Below are positions 1 to 8,828 of a stretch of 64,000 nucleotides of DNA, in pieces (within the stretch, counting starts at the first letter, position 1; each line of letters opens with the position of its first letter). A program made the translations under genes and the position numbers. Under the pieces are notes generated by a model. The model was not told the origin of the DNA and did no database searches. It worked only from the letters and a program-made list of their open reading frames with translations. Origin of the DNA: Flavobacterium tyrosinilyticum (GTDB lineage Bacteria; Bacteroidota; Bacteroidia; Flavobacteriales; Flavobacteriaceae). The stretch is taken from positions 936,030 to 1,000,029 of the forward strand of contig NZ_JAMOKG010000002.1 of NCBI RefSeq assembly GCF_023656565.1, read 5' to 3'.

Positions 1-29
1 CTGAATTTCTAAATTTAACTGTAAATTCA

Positions 30-95
30 TTTGCGAACCTTTGCGTAATTCTTAGCGAACTTTGCGGTTTAAAACTTGAAACTTTAAACCTGAAT
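30..95. repeat. Intergenic TTTGCG-type repeat, partial
   Basis: Units of the form TTTGCGAAC and CTTAGCGAACTTTGCGG are followed by ACTTGAAACTTTAAACCTG. These are one arm each of two repeat families seen many times between genes in this window. The other arms, if present, lie left of the window. Confidence 0.7.
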
Positions 96-119
96 CAAAA
101 AAATATTGTTTGATTTTCA

Positions 120-127
120 TAACTTTG
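120..127 (+). promoter_or_regulatory. Possible -7 element (TAnnTTTG) of the AraC gene
   Basis: TAACTTTG matches the Bacteroidetes -7 consensus TAnnTTTG and ends only four bases before the ATG at 132. If it is used, the mRNA would be nearly leaderless. I see no convincing -33 TTG at the usual spacing, so this is weak. Confidence 0.25.
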
Positions 128-131
128 CAAA

Positions 132-1001
132 ATGAATAATCAAACAGAAATACAGAATTGCGATTTCACTTCAGATTTGAAGATGAAAGGTTTTAAAGTC
201 TATCCTATAAATGGAGATTTCAGTAAAGTTCCCGTTTACAGCCGAAGAGATTTTTATAAAATCTGCATAAACACCAGCAAAAGCGTTATACAATACGCTG
301 ACCGTGGAATAGAAACCGACGGGACAATTCTGTTTTTTGGTAATCCGATTATTCCATATTCTTGGGAAACTATTTCTGAGAAATTCGAAGGCTATGCCTG
401 TGTTTTTACCGAAGAATTTTTTAAAACCAAAGACCGTTCTGAAACCCTTCAGGAATCGCCTTTGTTTAAAATAGGAGGAACTCCAATTTTCACTTTAACT
501 ACTGAACAAAAGGTGTTTATTGATTCCTTGTTCCAAAAAATGATTGAAGAATATGAAACCGATTATGCTTTCAAAGACGATTTAATGCGCAGTTATGTCA
601 ATTTGATTATTCACGAATCAATGAAAATGCAGCCTTCGGAGAACTTCTTTAAACATAAAAATGCTTCTTCGAGAATTACTTCTTTGTTTTTAGAATTATT
701 AGAAAGACAATTTCCAATAGAAACCAAAGATCAGCCTTTAGCTTTAAAAACTCCTCAAGATTACGCGCAGAGCCTTTCTGTTCACGTAAATCATTTAAAT
801 CGTTCCGTAAAAGAAGTTACAGGAAGACCAACAACAGCGCACATTACAGAAAGAGTCATTAACGAAGCAAAAGCTTTATTGCAGCACACAGATTGGAGTA
901 TTTCTGATATTGGTTATTCGCTTGGATTTGAATATCCGAGTTATTTCAATAATTATTTTAAAAGACTTACAGGAACGGTTCCGAAATCACTTCGCATGTA
1001 A
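132..1001 (+). CDS. AraC family transcriptional regulator
   Basis: A 289-residue cytoplasmic DNA-binding regulator. The C-terminal third (about residues 185-289) carries the AraC double helix-turn-helix, recognisable from the stretch AKALLQHTDWSISDIGYSLG, then SYFNNYFKRLTG and a terminal VPKSLR. The N-terminal 180 residues are a cupin-like ligand or effector domain of the type common in Bacteroidetes AraC proteins. The next genes on the same strand encode a cupin, an alcohol dehydrogenase and an aldo/keto reductase, a combination often placed beside such regulators, so it may control them. That link is inference; the effector cannot be read from the sequence. Confidence 0.9.
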   Translation: MNNQTEIQNCDFTSDLKMKGFKVYPINGDFSKVPVYSRRDFYKICINTSKSVIQYADRGIETDGTILFFGNPIIPYSWETISEKFEGYACVFTEEFFKTKDRSETLQESPLFKIGGTPIFTLTTEQKVFIDSLFQKMIEEYETDYAFKDDLMRSYVNLIIHESMKMQPSENFFKHKNASSRITSLFLELLERQFPIETKDQPLALKTPQDYAQSLSVHVNHLNRSVKEVTGRPTTAHITERVINEAKALLQHTDWSISDIGYSLGFEYPSYFNNYFKRLTGTVPKSLRM

Positions 1002-1310
1002 ATTGTTTCAATTTCTTAATTTTTTGTTTGAATATTGTTATTTCGGCATTATAGTATTGCACTACATTTGCCCTGAAATAAACAACGAATCTTTGTATCA
1101 GTTTTTTTAATGACTAAATAACACTTCACAAAAGCATGCTCCGCTTTACATTTAGTTTTAAATTTTGATAATAGAAAAATATAAATTTTTTTAAAGTATT
1201 AATTAAAATCAAAATCTCCTTCTATCAAGAGATTCGATGTACTGATTATTTCATTCAAATAAGCTTATAAGAATTTAAAAATTAATTATTAACCTAAAAA
1301 CAACGAAATT
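1002..1310. other. 309-bp intergenic region with possible promoter
   Basis: No gene is supported here. TACATTTG at 1063-1070 fits a Bacteroidetes -7 element and could drive the cupin gene with a leader of about 240 bases, but no good -33 element pairs with it. The rest is AT-rich with no repeat family that I recognise. Confidence 0.3.
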
Positions 1311-1718
1311 ATGTCGACACATTTCACTGCCGTAACCGAAGAAGGTAAAATTCCAAATACTTATATGACAGGCGAAGTGTCATATAAAAAGCAGACAAGC
1401 GAAATTCATCCTGAAAATACTGTTATCAAAGATATTTCTTTTGAACCCGGAGCAAGAAGTAATTGGCACAGTAACGCTAGTCTGCAGTTGATCATTGTAA
1501 CAGATGGAGTTGGCTATTACCAAGAAAGAGGCGGACAAATTAATCTTATTGAAAAAGGAAAAGTAATCACGGTTTTACCTGGAATTGAGCATTGGTACGG
1601 AGCAACACCAACGACAAAATATTCTCATATTACCATTGTAACAGAAATAGATAAAGGTCATGGAACTTGGCTGGAAAGCGTTACCGATGAAGAATATTAT
1701 TCTTTTGAAAGATGCTAG
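1311..1718 (+). CDS. Cupin domain protein
   Basis: A 135-residue single-domain cupin. The first cupin motif spans about residues 47-75 (GARSNWHSN then GYYQERG) and the second about 83-98 (PGIEHWYGA). In related small cupins that sit beside oxidoreductases the first motif usually reads WHxH. Here the second histidine is replaced by asparagine (WHSN, His53 and Asn55), while His94 of motif 2 is kept. Metal binding may therefore be weakened or differently tuned. The reaction is not predictable; these proteins are often near aldo/keto reductases and alcohol dehydrogenases under AraC control, as here. The stop codon lies inside the start of a repeat tract. Confidence 0.85.
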   Translation: MSTHFTAVTEEGKIPNTYMTGEVSYKKQTSEIHPENTVIKDISFEPGARSNWHSNASLQLIIVTDGVGYYQERGGQINLIEKGKVITVLPGIEHWYGATPTTKYSHITIVTEIDKGHGTWLESVTDEEYYSFERC

Positions 1719-1762
1719 ATTCTAAGATGCTAAGATTCTAAGATTCTGAGATTCTAAGTTTT
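1711..1762. repeat. TAAGATTCTAAGATGC-type repeat tract
   Basis: Short units such as GATTCTAAGATGCTAAG run in tandem directly after, and slightly into, the end of the cupin gene. The same unit recurs at about 2980, 3100, 3220, 4253, 4391, 17461 and 19150. It occurs in both orientations, so paired copies form hairpins. Confidence 0.75.
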
Positions 1763-1927
1763 TACGCAGATTTTACTGATTTATAACAGATTATATTTTT
1801 TGATTAGGTAAAAATAATCGAAATTTATATAACTATTTGTAAATCAATATGATTTGGTAGATTCTCTATGCCTTTTTTCAACAGTTTTAAAACTTGAAAC
1901 TTGAAACAAAAAAACAACAAATAAATT

Positions 1928-2980
1928 ATGGAAACAAAAAACATTAAAGCCTTTGGTACCGAAGCTGCCGAAGCACCGTTAAAGACCCTAGATATTCAAA
2001 GAAGAGCAGTACAGGCACACGACGTAGAAATCGAAATTTTGTATTGCGGAATCTGTCATTCAGATTTACACTCAGCTAGAAATGAATGGCATGGTACAAT
2101 TTATCCGATTGTTCCTGGACATGAAATTGTAGGTCGTGTAACAAAAGTTGGAGATCACGTAAAAGGTTTTAAAGTTGGCGATTTGGCAGGAGTGGGATGT
2201 TTGGTTGATTCTTGCAGAGAATGCGAACACTGTAAAAATGATTTAGAGCAATTTTGTGATGAAGGAAATATTCAAACATTTAATTCGCCTGACAAACATT
2301 TAGGAGGACAAACTTATGGAGGTTACTCTCAAAGTATTGTAGTTGATGAGAGCTTTGTACTGCATATTTCAGATAAACTAGAACTTTCTGCTGTTGCACC
2401 ATTATTGTGTGCAGGAATTACAACTTATTCACCATTAAAACATTGGAAAGTTGGTCCTGGTCAAAAAGTTGGAATTGTAGGTATTGGCGGTCTTGGCCAT
2501 ATGGGAATAAAAATAGCAAAAGCTATGGGTGCTCATGTAGTGGTTTTTACTACATCTTTATCTAAAACAGAAGACGCAAAACGTCTTGGAGCAGATGAGG
2601 TTGTATTGTCTACAGATGAAGCGCAGATGGCAGCACACGCTAGAAGTTTAAACTTCATTTTAGATTGCGTTTCTGCAGAACACAGTATTGATTCGTATTT
2701 AAATTTATTGAAAGTAGACGGAACATTAACTTTAGTTGGAGCGCCAATGGATCCGCTTCCTGTAACTTCTTTCAGTCTTATTTTAGGAAGAAGAAGTTTC
2801 TCAGGATCTCTAATAGGAGGAATCGCTGAAACTCAGGAAATGCTAGACTTCTGTGCCGAACATAATATCACATCAGACGTAGAAGTAATCGGTGTGAATG
2901 ATGTTAATGATGCCTACGAAAGATTACTAAAAGGAGATGTTAAATACCGTTTTGTAATTGATATGGAGTCGCTTAAATAA
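1928..2980 (+). CDS. Zinc-dependent NAD(P) alcohol dehydrogenase
   Basis: A 350-residue cytoplasmic medium-chain dehydrogenase of the cinnamyl-alcohol/YahK type that interconverts alcohols and aldehydes. Catalytic zinc ligands are visible as Cys40 (CGICHSD), His65 (PGHEIVG) and Cys161 (LLCAG). The structural zinc is held by Cys96, Cys99, Cys102 and Cys110. The nucleotide-binding fold starts at GIGGLG (about 185-190). Full length for the family. The NADP preference known for this subfamily is inferred, not read. It lies between the cupin and an aldo/keto reductase on the same strand, but repeat-filled gaps of 200-290 bp separate the three, so they need not share one transcript. Confidence 0.92.
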   Translation: METKNIKAFGTEAAEAPLKTLDIQRRAVQAHDVEIEILYCGICHSDLHSARNEWHGTIYPIVPGHEIVGRVTKVGDHVKGFKVGDLAGVGCLVDSCRECEHCKNDLEQFCDEGNIQTFNSPDKHLGGQTYGGYSQSIVVDESFVLHISDKLELSAVAPLLCAGITTYSPLKHWKVGPGQKVGIVGIGGLGHMGIKIAKAMGAHVVVFTTSLSKTEDAKRLGADEVVLSTDEAQMAAHARSLNFILDCVSAEHSIDSYLNLLKVDGTLTLVGAPMDPLPVTSFSLILGRRSFSGSLIGGIAETQEMLDFCAEHNITSDVEVIGVNDVNDAYERLLKGDVKYRFVIDMESLK

Positions 2981-3172
2981 GATGCTAAGTTGCTAAGGTT
3001 CTAAGATACTAAGTTTTCTCTTTAGTGCTTAGATCTTGGCTAATTTAGAAAGTGATAAAATAGGATGTTGATTTAGCTCAAAGTAAAGAAAATTATATAA
3101 GATACTAAGTTGTTAAGGTTCTAAGATACTAAGTTTTCTCTTTAGTGCTTAGAATCTTGGTTAATTTAGAAA
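2980..3172. repeat. 72-bp direct repeat, two copies 120 bp apart
   Basis: The copies at 2980-3051 and 3100-3172 are nearly identical and start at the last base of the dehydrogenase stop codon. Each consists of TAAG-rich units followed by TTTTCTCTTTAGTGCTTAGA. A reverse-oriented relative at about 3220-3262 (CTTAGAACCTTAGCGTCTCAG) can pair with either copy. Confidence 0.8.
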
Positions 3173-3235
3173 TTATGTAAAAAAACAAGGAGTAGAGATT
3201 AAAAGGATTAAAGAGAAAAAAACTTAGAACCTTAG

Positions 3236-4252
<1,017 letters not shown>

Positions 4253-4342
4253 GTTTCTGAGATTCTAAGATTCTAAGATGCTAAGTTACTAAGCAACTAA
4301 CAGAAAACTTAGTATCTCAGAAACTTAGCATCTTAGCATCTA
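4253..4342. repeat. Inverted TAAG/CTTA repeat
   Basis: The left arm TCTGAGATTCTAAGATTCTAAG pairs with the right arm CTTAGTATCTCAGAAACTTAGC, giving an imperfect hairpin directly after the aldo/keto reductase stop. A further one-sided copy runs from 4391 to 4457, after the terminator. Confidence 0.75.
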
Positions 4343-4349
4343 AAAAAAA

Positions 4350-4388
4350 ACAAACCCCTCAAGCAATTCAACTCTTGAGGGGTTTTTT
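4350..4388. terminator. Bidirectional rho-independent terminator
   Basis: The stem ACCCCTCAAG / CTTGAGGGGT has a 10-base loop, a run of A on its left and of T on its right. It can end both the rightward aldo/keto reductase transcript and the leftward DUF4142 transcript. Confidence 0.9.
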
Positions 4389-4464
4389 TAGCAAAGATTT
4401 GAGGTTCTTAGATATTTATACTTAGAATCTCAGGACCTTAGAATCTTAGCGTCTTAATTCATTT

Positions 4465-5052
4465 TTACTTTTTGTCTAGGTTTTGTTTTAGCAATTTAGC
4501 GTGCTCTAAATGCGCTGTTAAACCTGCAATATTGTTAGAAGCCCAAGTTTTTACATCTTGGTCAACGGCATCTTTTGTTGCATCTTGAAGTTTTTTAATC
4601 GCTTTTTCGTGACCATCAATCATCATGTCTGCGAATTTTTTATCGAAATCAACTCCCGTTTTTTCGTTTAGCTTATTGTATTCCTCTTGACCTTCTTCAG
4701 TTAGAGAAGTTGGTAGAGTAAAGTTTTTCGCCTTTGCTAAAGCACTCACTTCAGAAGCCGATTTAGTGTGCTCATCAACAAGCATTTTACCAAATTTTTT
4801 CACTTCAGGGTTTGTACTTTTTGTTTGTGCCAGTTTACCTATTTCGATTTCAGCTAAATTAATTTCAGCTTGATCTACTAAAAATTCAGAATCATCTTCT
4901 TTGCTGTCAATAGAATCAAATTTCGCTTCATTTGCATCTTCTGCAACTTCTTTTGGATCTTCTTGTTTAGTTTCGTTTTTGCAAGATTGAAGGAATAATA
5001 TAATAAGTCCTGCTCCTAAAATGGCTTTTCCGGCTAATAATAACTTTTTCAT
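4465..5052 (-). CDS. DUF4142 lipoprotein
   Basis: A 195-residue exported protein. The N-terminus has a hydrophobic signal ending in the lipobox LQSC (Cys24), so it is predicted to be a lipoprotein. An acidic linker (about 28-58) leads to a helical DUF4142 domain (about 60-192) containing VKKFGKMLVDEH and HEKAIKKL, a ferritin-like four-helix type fold. The biochemical function of DUF4142 is not established. It stands alone on the minus strand, sharing its upstream region with the divergent gene at 5201. Many neighbours resemble stress-response genes, but a stress role for this one is inference. Confidence 0.88.
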   Translation of the reverse strand: MKKLLLAGKAILGAGLIILFLQSCKNETKQEDPKEVAEDANEAKFDSIDSKEDDSEFLVDQAEINLAEIEIGKLAQTKSTNPEVKKFGKMLVDEHTKSASEVSALAKAKNFTLPTSLTEEGQEEYNKLNEKTGVDFDKKFADMMIDGHEKAIKKLQDATKDAVDQDVKTWASNNIAGLTAHLEHAKLLKQNLDKK

Positions 5053-5084
5053 GATTTTAATAATTTAAATGTTATGATGTAAAA

Positions 5085-5140
5085 TTATTAAGAACATACA
5101 GGAATGTCTTACAGGATTTTGAGAGATTGTTATAGGATTT
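5085..5140. repeat. Duplicated upstream segment, copy 1
   Basis: This 56-bp stretch aligns without gaps to 6095-6150, offset by exactly 1010 bp, with about ten mismatches. Shared cores are TTATTAAGAACATA and CTTACAGGATTTT, then AGAGATTGT. It lies between the divergent DUF4142 and 5201 genes and may hold a shared regulatory site. Confidence 0.75.
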
Positions 5141-5200
5141 GGATGCTTTTATATAATTAGAAAATGTATGTTTGTATATTAAGAAGTAAAAAGATTATTC

Positions 5201-6067
5201 ATGAAACAAAAAATTACAATTCTATTTCTTTTAGCTACAGCTTTTGTATCAGCTCAAATCAGTTATAAAGGTTTTATTGATAAATACCCAATCGAGTTTG
5301 TAACCGATATCTATTCTGATGGACAAGGAACGGCAATTTATGCTTATTCCAATTATGTCACTCCAATTGTCTTAAATGCTAAATTAAATGGCAAAACTTT
5401 AGTATTTACAGAAAAAGATAAAAATGATAAAGAAACCGCGAAATTGAGTTTTGAAAATTATAGTTCTGAAAGTGATCAATTAAATGGAATTTGGAAAGAT
5501 TTAAATTCCGGAAAAGAACTTAAAATCAGTCTGATAAAAGAGTTTGACCTTAATTATAATAATGGAGAAGAATGGACAGAAAGAGAAATTCTACAACCCG
5601 TTTCTTTAAAAGACAAATATTTTAAATTGATTATTTTGAAAGAAAAAGGTTCATCTACGGTTTCTGGAATAAAAATTATTGAAAAAAAGACCGATAAATT
5701 AATTCAGAAGGTTGATATAGAATGCCAACTTTGGGGATTGCATAATATAAATGTAGGCGATTATAATTTTGATGGATTTGAAGAGTTTTCTGTTTTCGAA
5801 TCTAGTTATGCAGGTCCAAATACTTCAAGAATATATTTTCTTTATAATCCAAAAACAGGAAAATATTTTGAAAGCGGTTTTAGCGGAACTTCTTTAGAAT
5901 TTGACAACAAAACAAAAAGAATTTACGAGCATAATCAGTGTTGCGCTGGAAGAAGCGTAGAAAGAACTGAATATAAAGTGGTCAATAATAAAATGGTTTT
6001 GATTAAAAAGACCTGTATGGAATATGACGATAAAACACAGGATTACAAAAAGATTAAATGTGATTAA
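5201..6067 (+). CDS. Secreted XAC2610-like protein
   Basis: A 288-residue protein with a cleavable signal peptide (about 1-18, ending in FVSAQ). The C-terminal half has a stretch VGDYNFDGFEEF, resembling a calcium-binding loop or FG-GAP-like repeat, followed by YFLYNPKTGKYFESG and a paired cysteine motif QCCAG. This layout fits the XAC2610-related family of periplasmic or surface proteins with no assigned activity. The N-terminal half is beta-rich and unrecognised. A 56-bp upstream segment is shared with the next gene, suggesting common control, although the two products are not obviously homologous. Confidence 0.7.
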   Translation: MKQKITILFLLATAFVSAQISYKGFIDKYPIEFVTDIYSDGQGTAIYAYSNYVTPIVLNAKLNGKTLVFTEKDKNDKETAKLSFENYSSESDQLNGIWKDLNSGKELKISLIKEFDLNYNNGEEWTEREILQPVSLKDKYFKLIILKEKGSSTVSGIKIIEKKTDKLIQKVDIECQLWGLHNINVGDYNFDGFEEFSVFESSYAGPNTSRIYFLYNPKTGKYFESGFSGTSLEFDNKTKRIYEHNQCCAGRSVERTEYKVVNNKMVLIKKTCMEYDDKTQDYKKIKCD

Positions 6068-6094
6068 TTATTTTATAATATTATAAAAATGAAG

Positions 6095-6150
6095 TTATTA
6101 AGAACATATAATGGGGGCTTACAGGATTTTTAGAGATTGTTGTAGGATTA
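6095..6150. repeat. Duplicated upstream segment, copy 2
   Basis: Second copy of the segment at 5085-5140, located between the stop of the 5201 gene and the start of the 6268 gene. The conserved CTTACAGGATTTT and AGAGATTGT blocks are kept, and most changes fall in a 7-base window between them. Confidence 0.75.
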
Positions 6151-6267
6151 AGGTTTACTTAAAAAATCATAATTTTAAATAATTATAAGAAGGAGATTGA
6201 TTTATTAAAAATTATATATTTGAACCTAAAAAAAAATAATATCAAAAACTTTAAAATCAACTATTTT

Positions 6268-6876
6268 ATGATTCGAAATTTATTCTTGTCAATATTTACT
6301 TTTTTATGTGTTGTAACATTTTCAAAACTAACGGCTCAGCAATTAACTTTTATTCCAAATAAAACAGATAAAGGACTAATCTTCGGATCAATTACATTTC
6401 CAAAAGAAAAAGCACATTTTAATGAGTATTTTATTCAGATTAGTTATAAAGCTGCAGATGAAAAAACTGCAAGAAAAAATTTTAAAGAAGTTCATATTAG
6501 TCCAGCTCAAATTTTTAAAATGAGACACAAGGGAGAGTTAGATAATGGACTTACTTATCTTTTTGCAATTGAAAGACCAGAAGGAGAAAATGAAATAACT
6601 GGAATTCGACTTTTTTCTAATAGTGGTTTTGCAATACTTCAAAAAAATAGTGGATTGGGAGGTTTTTCGATTCCCTTTAAAGTAAATAAAGGTGAGATTT
6701 TATATATTGGGAATATATTATTTAATGAATATGCTGAAAAAGGTGAGGTGGCTGTTAGCTATCAAAATAACTTTGAAAAAGATTTGGCAGGTATAAAAAA
6801 TGTGCAAAAATATGTCTATTGGGATGGAGCAAAAGAAGATCAGTCAATAAAAATATCTTATAAAAAAGAAGATTAA
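6268..6876 (+). CDS. Exported protein of unknown function
   Basis: I place the start at the ATG at 6268 (202 residues). It begins MIRNLFLSIFTFL and gives a clean signal peptide ending in LTAQ; the upstream TTG at 6220 would add 16 polar residues that spoil it. The mature part looks beta-rich, with YFIQISYKAADEKT and a later GGFSIPFKVNKGEILYIG, reminiscent of small periplasmic beta-sandwich proteins. I do not recognise the family. It may be co-regulated with the 5201 gene through the duplicated upstream segment. A terminator follows. Confidence 0.75.
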   Translation: MIRNLFLSIFTFLCVVTFSKLTAQQLTFIPNKTDKGLIFGSITFPKEKAHFNEYFIQISYKAADEKTARKNFKEVHISPAQIFKMRHKGELDNGLTYLFAIERPEGENEITGIRLFSNSGFAILQKNSGLGGFSIPFKVNKGEILYIGNILFNEYAEKGEVAVSYQNNFEKDLAGIKNVQKYVYWDGAKEDQSIKISYKKED

Positions 6877-6901
6877 TATCCTTAAATTTTTAAAATAATC
6901 A

Positions 6902-6938
6902 AAATCCCAACTCCAAAAGAGTTGGGATTTTTTTTTTC
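6902..6938 (+). terminator. Rho-independent terminator
   Basis: The stem ATCCCAACTC / GAGTTGGGAT with a 5-base loop is followed by nine or more T residues. It ends the 6268 gene. Confidence 0.9.
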
Positions 6939-7115
6939 ATTTCACATTCCACATTTCACATTTCATAAAAAAAAAAGAAAATTTACATTTCCACTTTCAC
7001 AATTCCCATCCTACAAAAATGAAATTTCCAGCAAAAATTCTATAACAGATTCGCTTAACTTTTTGAAGAACTTTGACTTATCAGATTTTTAGAAATAATA
7101 TTAAAAATTAAAGTC

Positions 7116-7355
7116 ATGCCAAATCCAAGAATTAAGAATGAAGAGCAATATGAAGCATTGGTAAAAAAAGGATACAGCAAAGAAAAATCTGCTCGTATTG
7201 CCAATACTCCAGATGCGGGGAAGAAAGGTGGAAAAGCAAAACCTTATGACGAATGGACAAAAGAGGAACTTCTGAAACAAGCCAGTAAAGTTGGCATAAA
7301 AGGAAGATCTTATATGAATAAAAAAGCCTTGATTGAGTCTTTAAGAAATAACTAA
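7116..7355 (+). CDS. Small DUF7218 / Rho-N domain protein
   Basis: A basic 79-residue cytoplasmic protein. Residues 1-40 (IKNEEQYEALVKKGYSKEKS then ARIANTPDAGKKGGK) match the small DUF7218-type module. Residues 43-79 (YDEWTKEELLKQASKVGI then SYMNKKALIESLR) match the Rho termination factor N-terminal (SAP-like) fold, which can contact nucleic acid. Such proteins are frequent in stress-associated gene sets and next to topoisomerase or DNA-repair genes. A role in nucleic acid binding is inference. Only 41 bp separate it from the topoisomerase IB gene, so the two are probably cotranscribed. Confidence 0.8.
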   Translation: MPNPRIKNEEQYEALVKKGYSKEKSARIANTPDAGKKGGKAKPYDEWTKEELLKQASKVGIKGRSYMNKKALIESLRNN

Positions 7356-7396
7356 AATTTGAAACAAAACATTAATGCGATAAAAATAGCAATATC

Positions 7397-8494
7397 ATGA
7401 ACGCCACAGCCAAAAAAGAAATCTTAATGAATCAGTTGATAAAAGCACCACATTTAGTAATTGAAAAATTAGATTTGGAATACATCAATGATTATCAATT
7501 GACCATTGTACGCTGTCGCGAAGGAGAAAATTTCGTTTATAAAAAGAACGGAAAGAATGTAAAAAGCAAACATGAAATTAAACGCATTAATAGTCTGGTA
7601 CTTCCGCCAGCTTGGGAGAATGTTCGTATCACCGATATTACAAATGGACATTTACAAGCCGTAGGAACTGATCTTAAAAATAGAAAACAATACCGTTATC
7701 ATCCAAAATGGAATTTGATTCGAAATCAGACCAAGTTTTATAAAATTGCTGAGTTTGGATCTAAACTCCCAGCGATTAGAAAGCAAGTTGATCTTGATCT
7801 GGAACAGAAGGAATGGTCTAAAGAAAAAGTAACTGCTTTGGTCATTCGATTAATGGAAGAAACGCACATTCGAATCGGAAATGAGAAATATGCCAAAGAC
7901 AACAAATCGTACGGACTTTCGACTCTTAGAAAACGTCATATTAATATCAATAAAAATTCGCTCCGATTTGAATTTGTTGGCAAAAAAGGGAAACAGCATA
8001 CTATTACGACGCGAAACAAACAACTGATCAAACTGGTGAGCCGTTGCGAAGAAATTCCAGGCTGGGAAGTTTTTAAATATTACGATAAAAATGGCGAGAA
8101 AAAAGTACTGGACAGTCATATGGTCAATGAATATCTGCATAATATATCGGGGGAATATTTCAGTGCGAAAGATTTTAGAACTTGGGCTGCCTCTATTATT
8201 TTCTTCGAGAGCCTGATGGAAATTGGAGTGACTTCAGACGAAAAAGAGATCAAACAGAATATTATAACTGCTTTTGATCTGACTGCCGAAGCGCTCGGAA
8301 ACACTAGAAAAGTATGCAAAGATTATTACGTTCATCCGCTTTTGATTTCCACTTATGAAGATGGCTCTATTCAGGAGTATTTTGATAAGGTTAAAAAAAG
8401 TAGAAGCACGAAAAAATATTTTACAAAAACAGAAAGCGCATTCTCGGAATTGATTCAAAATTATGAGATCAATCTAGAAGCATCTTGCCAATAA
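7397..8494 (+). CDS. DNA topoisomerase IB
   Basis: A 365-residue monomeric type IB topoisomerase of the poxvirus/bacterial class, which nicks one strand, allows swivelling and reseals without ATP. The N-terminal domain (about 30-120) includes LVLPPAWENVRI. In the catalytic domain, an active-site arginine lies in HIRIGNEKYA, the lysine in FVGKKGKQH, a second arginine in AKDFRTWAAS, and the nucleophile is Tyr311 in KDYYVHP. All catalytic positions are present and the length is normal. It follows the small Rho-N protein and precedes the DUF1328 peptide. Bacterial topoisomerase IB is an accessory enzyme, consistent with the stress-type neighbourhood. Confidence 0.95.
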   Translation: MNATAKKEILMNQLIKAPHLVIEKLDLEYINDYQLTIVRCREGENFVYKKNGKNVKSKHEIKRINSLVLPPAWENVRITDITNGHLQAVGTDLKNRKQYRYHPKWNLIRNQTKFYKIAEFGSKLPAIRKQVDLDLEQKEWSKEKVTALVIRLMEETHIRIGNEKYAKDNKSYGLSTLRKRHININKNSLRFEFVGKKGKQHTITTRNKQLIKLVSRCEEIPGWEVFKYYDKNGEKKVLDSHMVNEYLHNISGEYFSAKDFRTWAASIIFFESLMEIGVTSDEKEIKQNIITAFDLTAEALGNTRKVCKDYYVHPLLISTYEDGSIQEYFDKVKKSRSTKKYFTKTESAFSELIQNYEINLEASCQ

Positions 8495-8574
8495 AAAGAG
8501 TTGAAACATCTCTCCCAAAAGTTTCAAAAGTTTGAAGTACAAACAAAATCATTATTAACTAAAAAACTATTATT

Positions 8575-8739
8575 ATGTTACGTTGGACAGTCACTTTTAT
8601 TATTCTAGCCATAGTGGCGGGAATATTTGGTTTCGGTGGAATTGCCGCTGGAGCTGCTAGTATAGCAAAAATTTTATTCTTTATATTTTTAGTTCTTTTT
8701 GTTATTTCTTTAATAAGCGGAAGATCAACAAGAGTATAG
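8575..8739 (+). CDS. DUF1328 small membrane protein
   Basis: A 54-residue protein too short for ordinary gene-length cutoffs. It reads [20 protein letters not shown], then a Gly/Ala-rich [15 protein letters not shown] and a second hydrophobic segment [12 protein letters not shown]. The two transmembrane helices with the Gly/Ala turn are the DUF1328 (YtjA) signature. The family is an inner-membrane peptide of unknown function, often in general-stress gene sets. The ATG is preceded by the A-rich AACTAAAAAAC-type leader usual here, and it lies 80 bp after the topoisomerase. Confidence 0.88.
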   Translation: MLRWTVTFIILAIVAGIFGFGGIAAGAASIAKILFFIFLVLFVISLISGRSTRV

Positions 8740-8770
8740 AAGAAGTATCAGTAAATACAAACAAATCAAA

Positions 8771-8804
8771 AACGACACATTTCATTTAGTAAATGTGTCG
8801 TTTG
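8771..8804 (+). terminator. Hairpin terminator after DUF1328
   Basis: ACGACACATTT pairs with AAATGTGTCGT around a 7-base loop, followed by TTTG rather than a long T run. It is therefore a weak or attenuating terminator, 25 bp before the next start codon. Confidence 0.6.
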
Positions 8805-8828
8805 TGGTTTCATTAAAAAAGCCAAATC

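Noticed and set aside
910..1110. 66-codon reading frame overlapping the end of the AraC gene
   Set aside because: It is a shifted frame of the AraC C-terminus running into AT-rich spacer, with no recognisable motif.
6220..6267. Upstream TTG start for the exported protein at 6268
   Set aside because: It would place 16 Asn/Lys-rich residues before an otherwise clean signal peptide.
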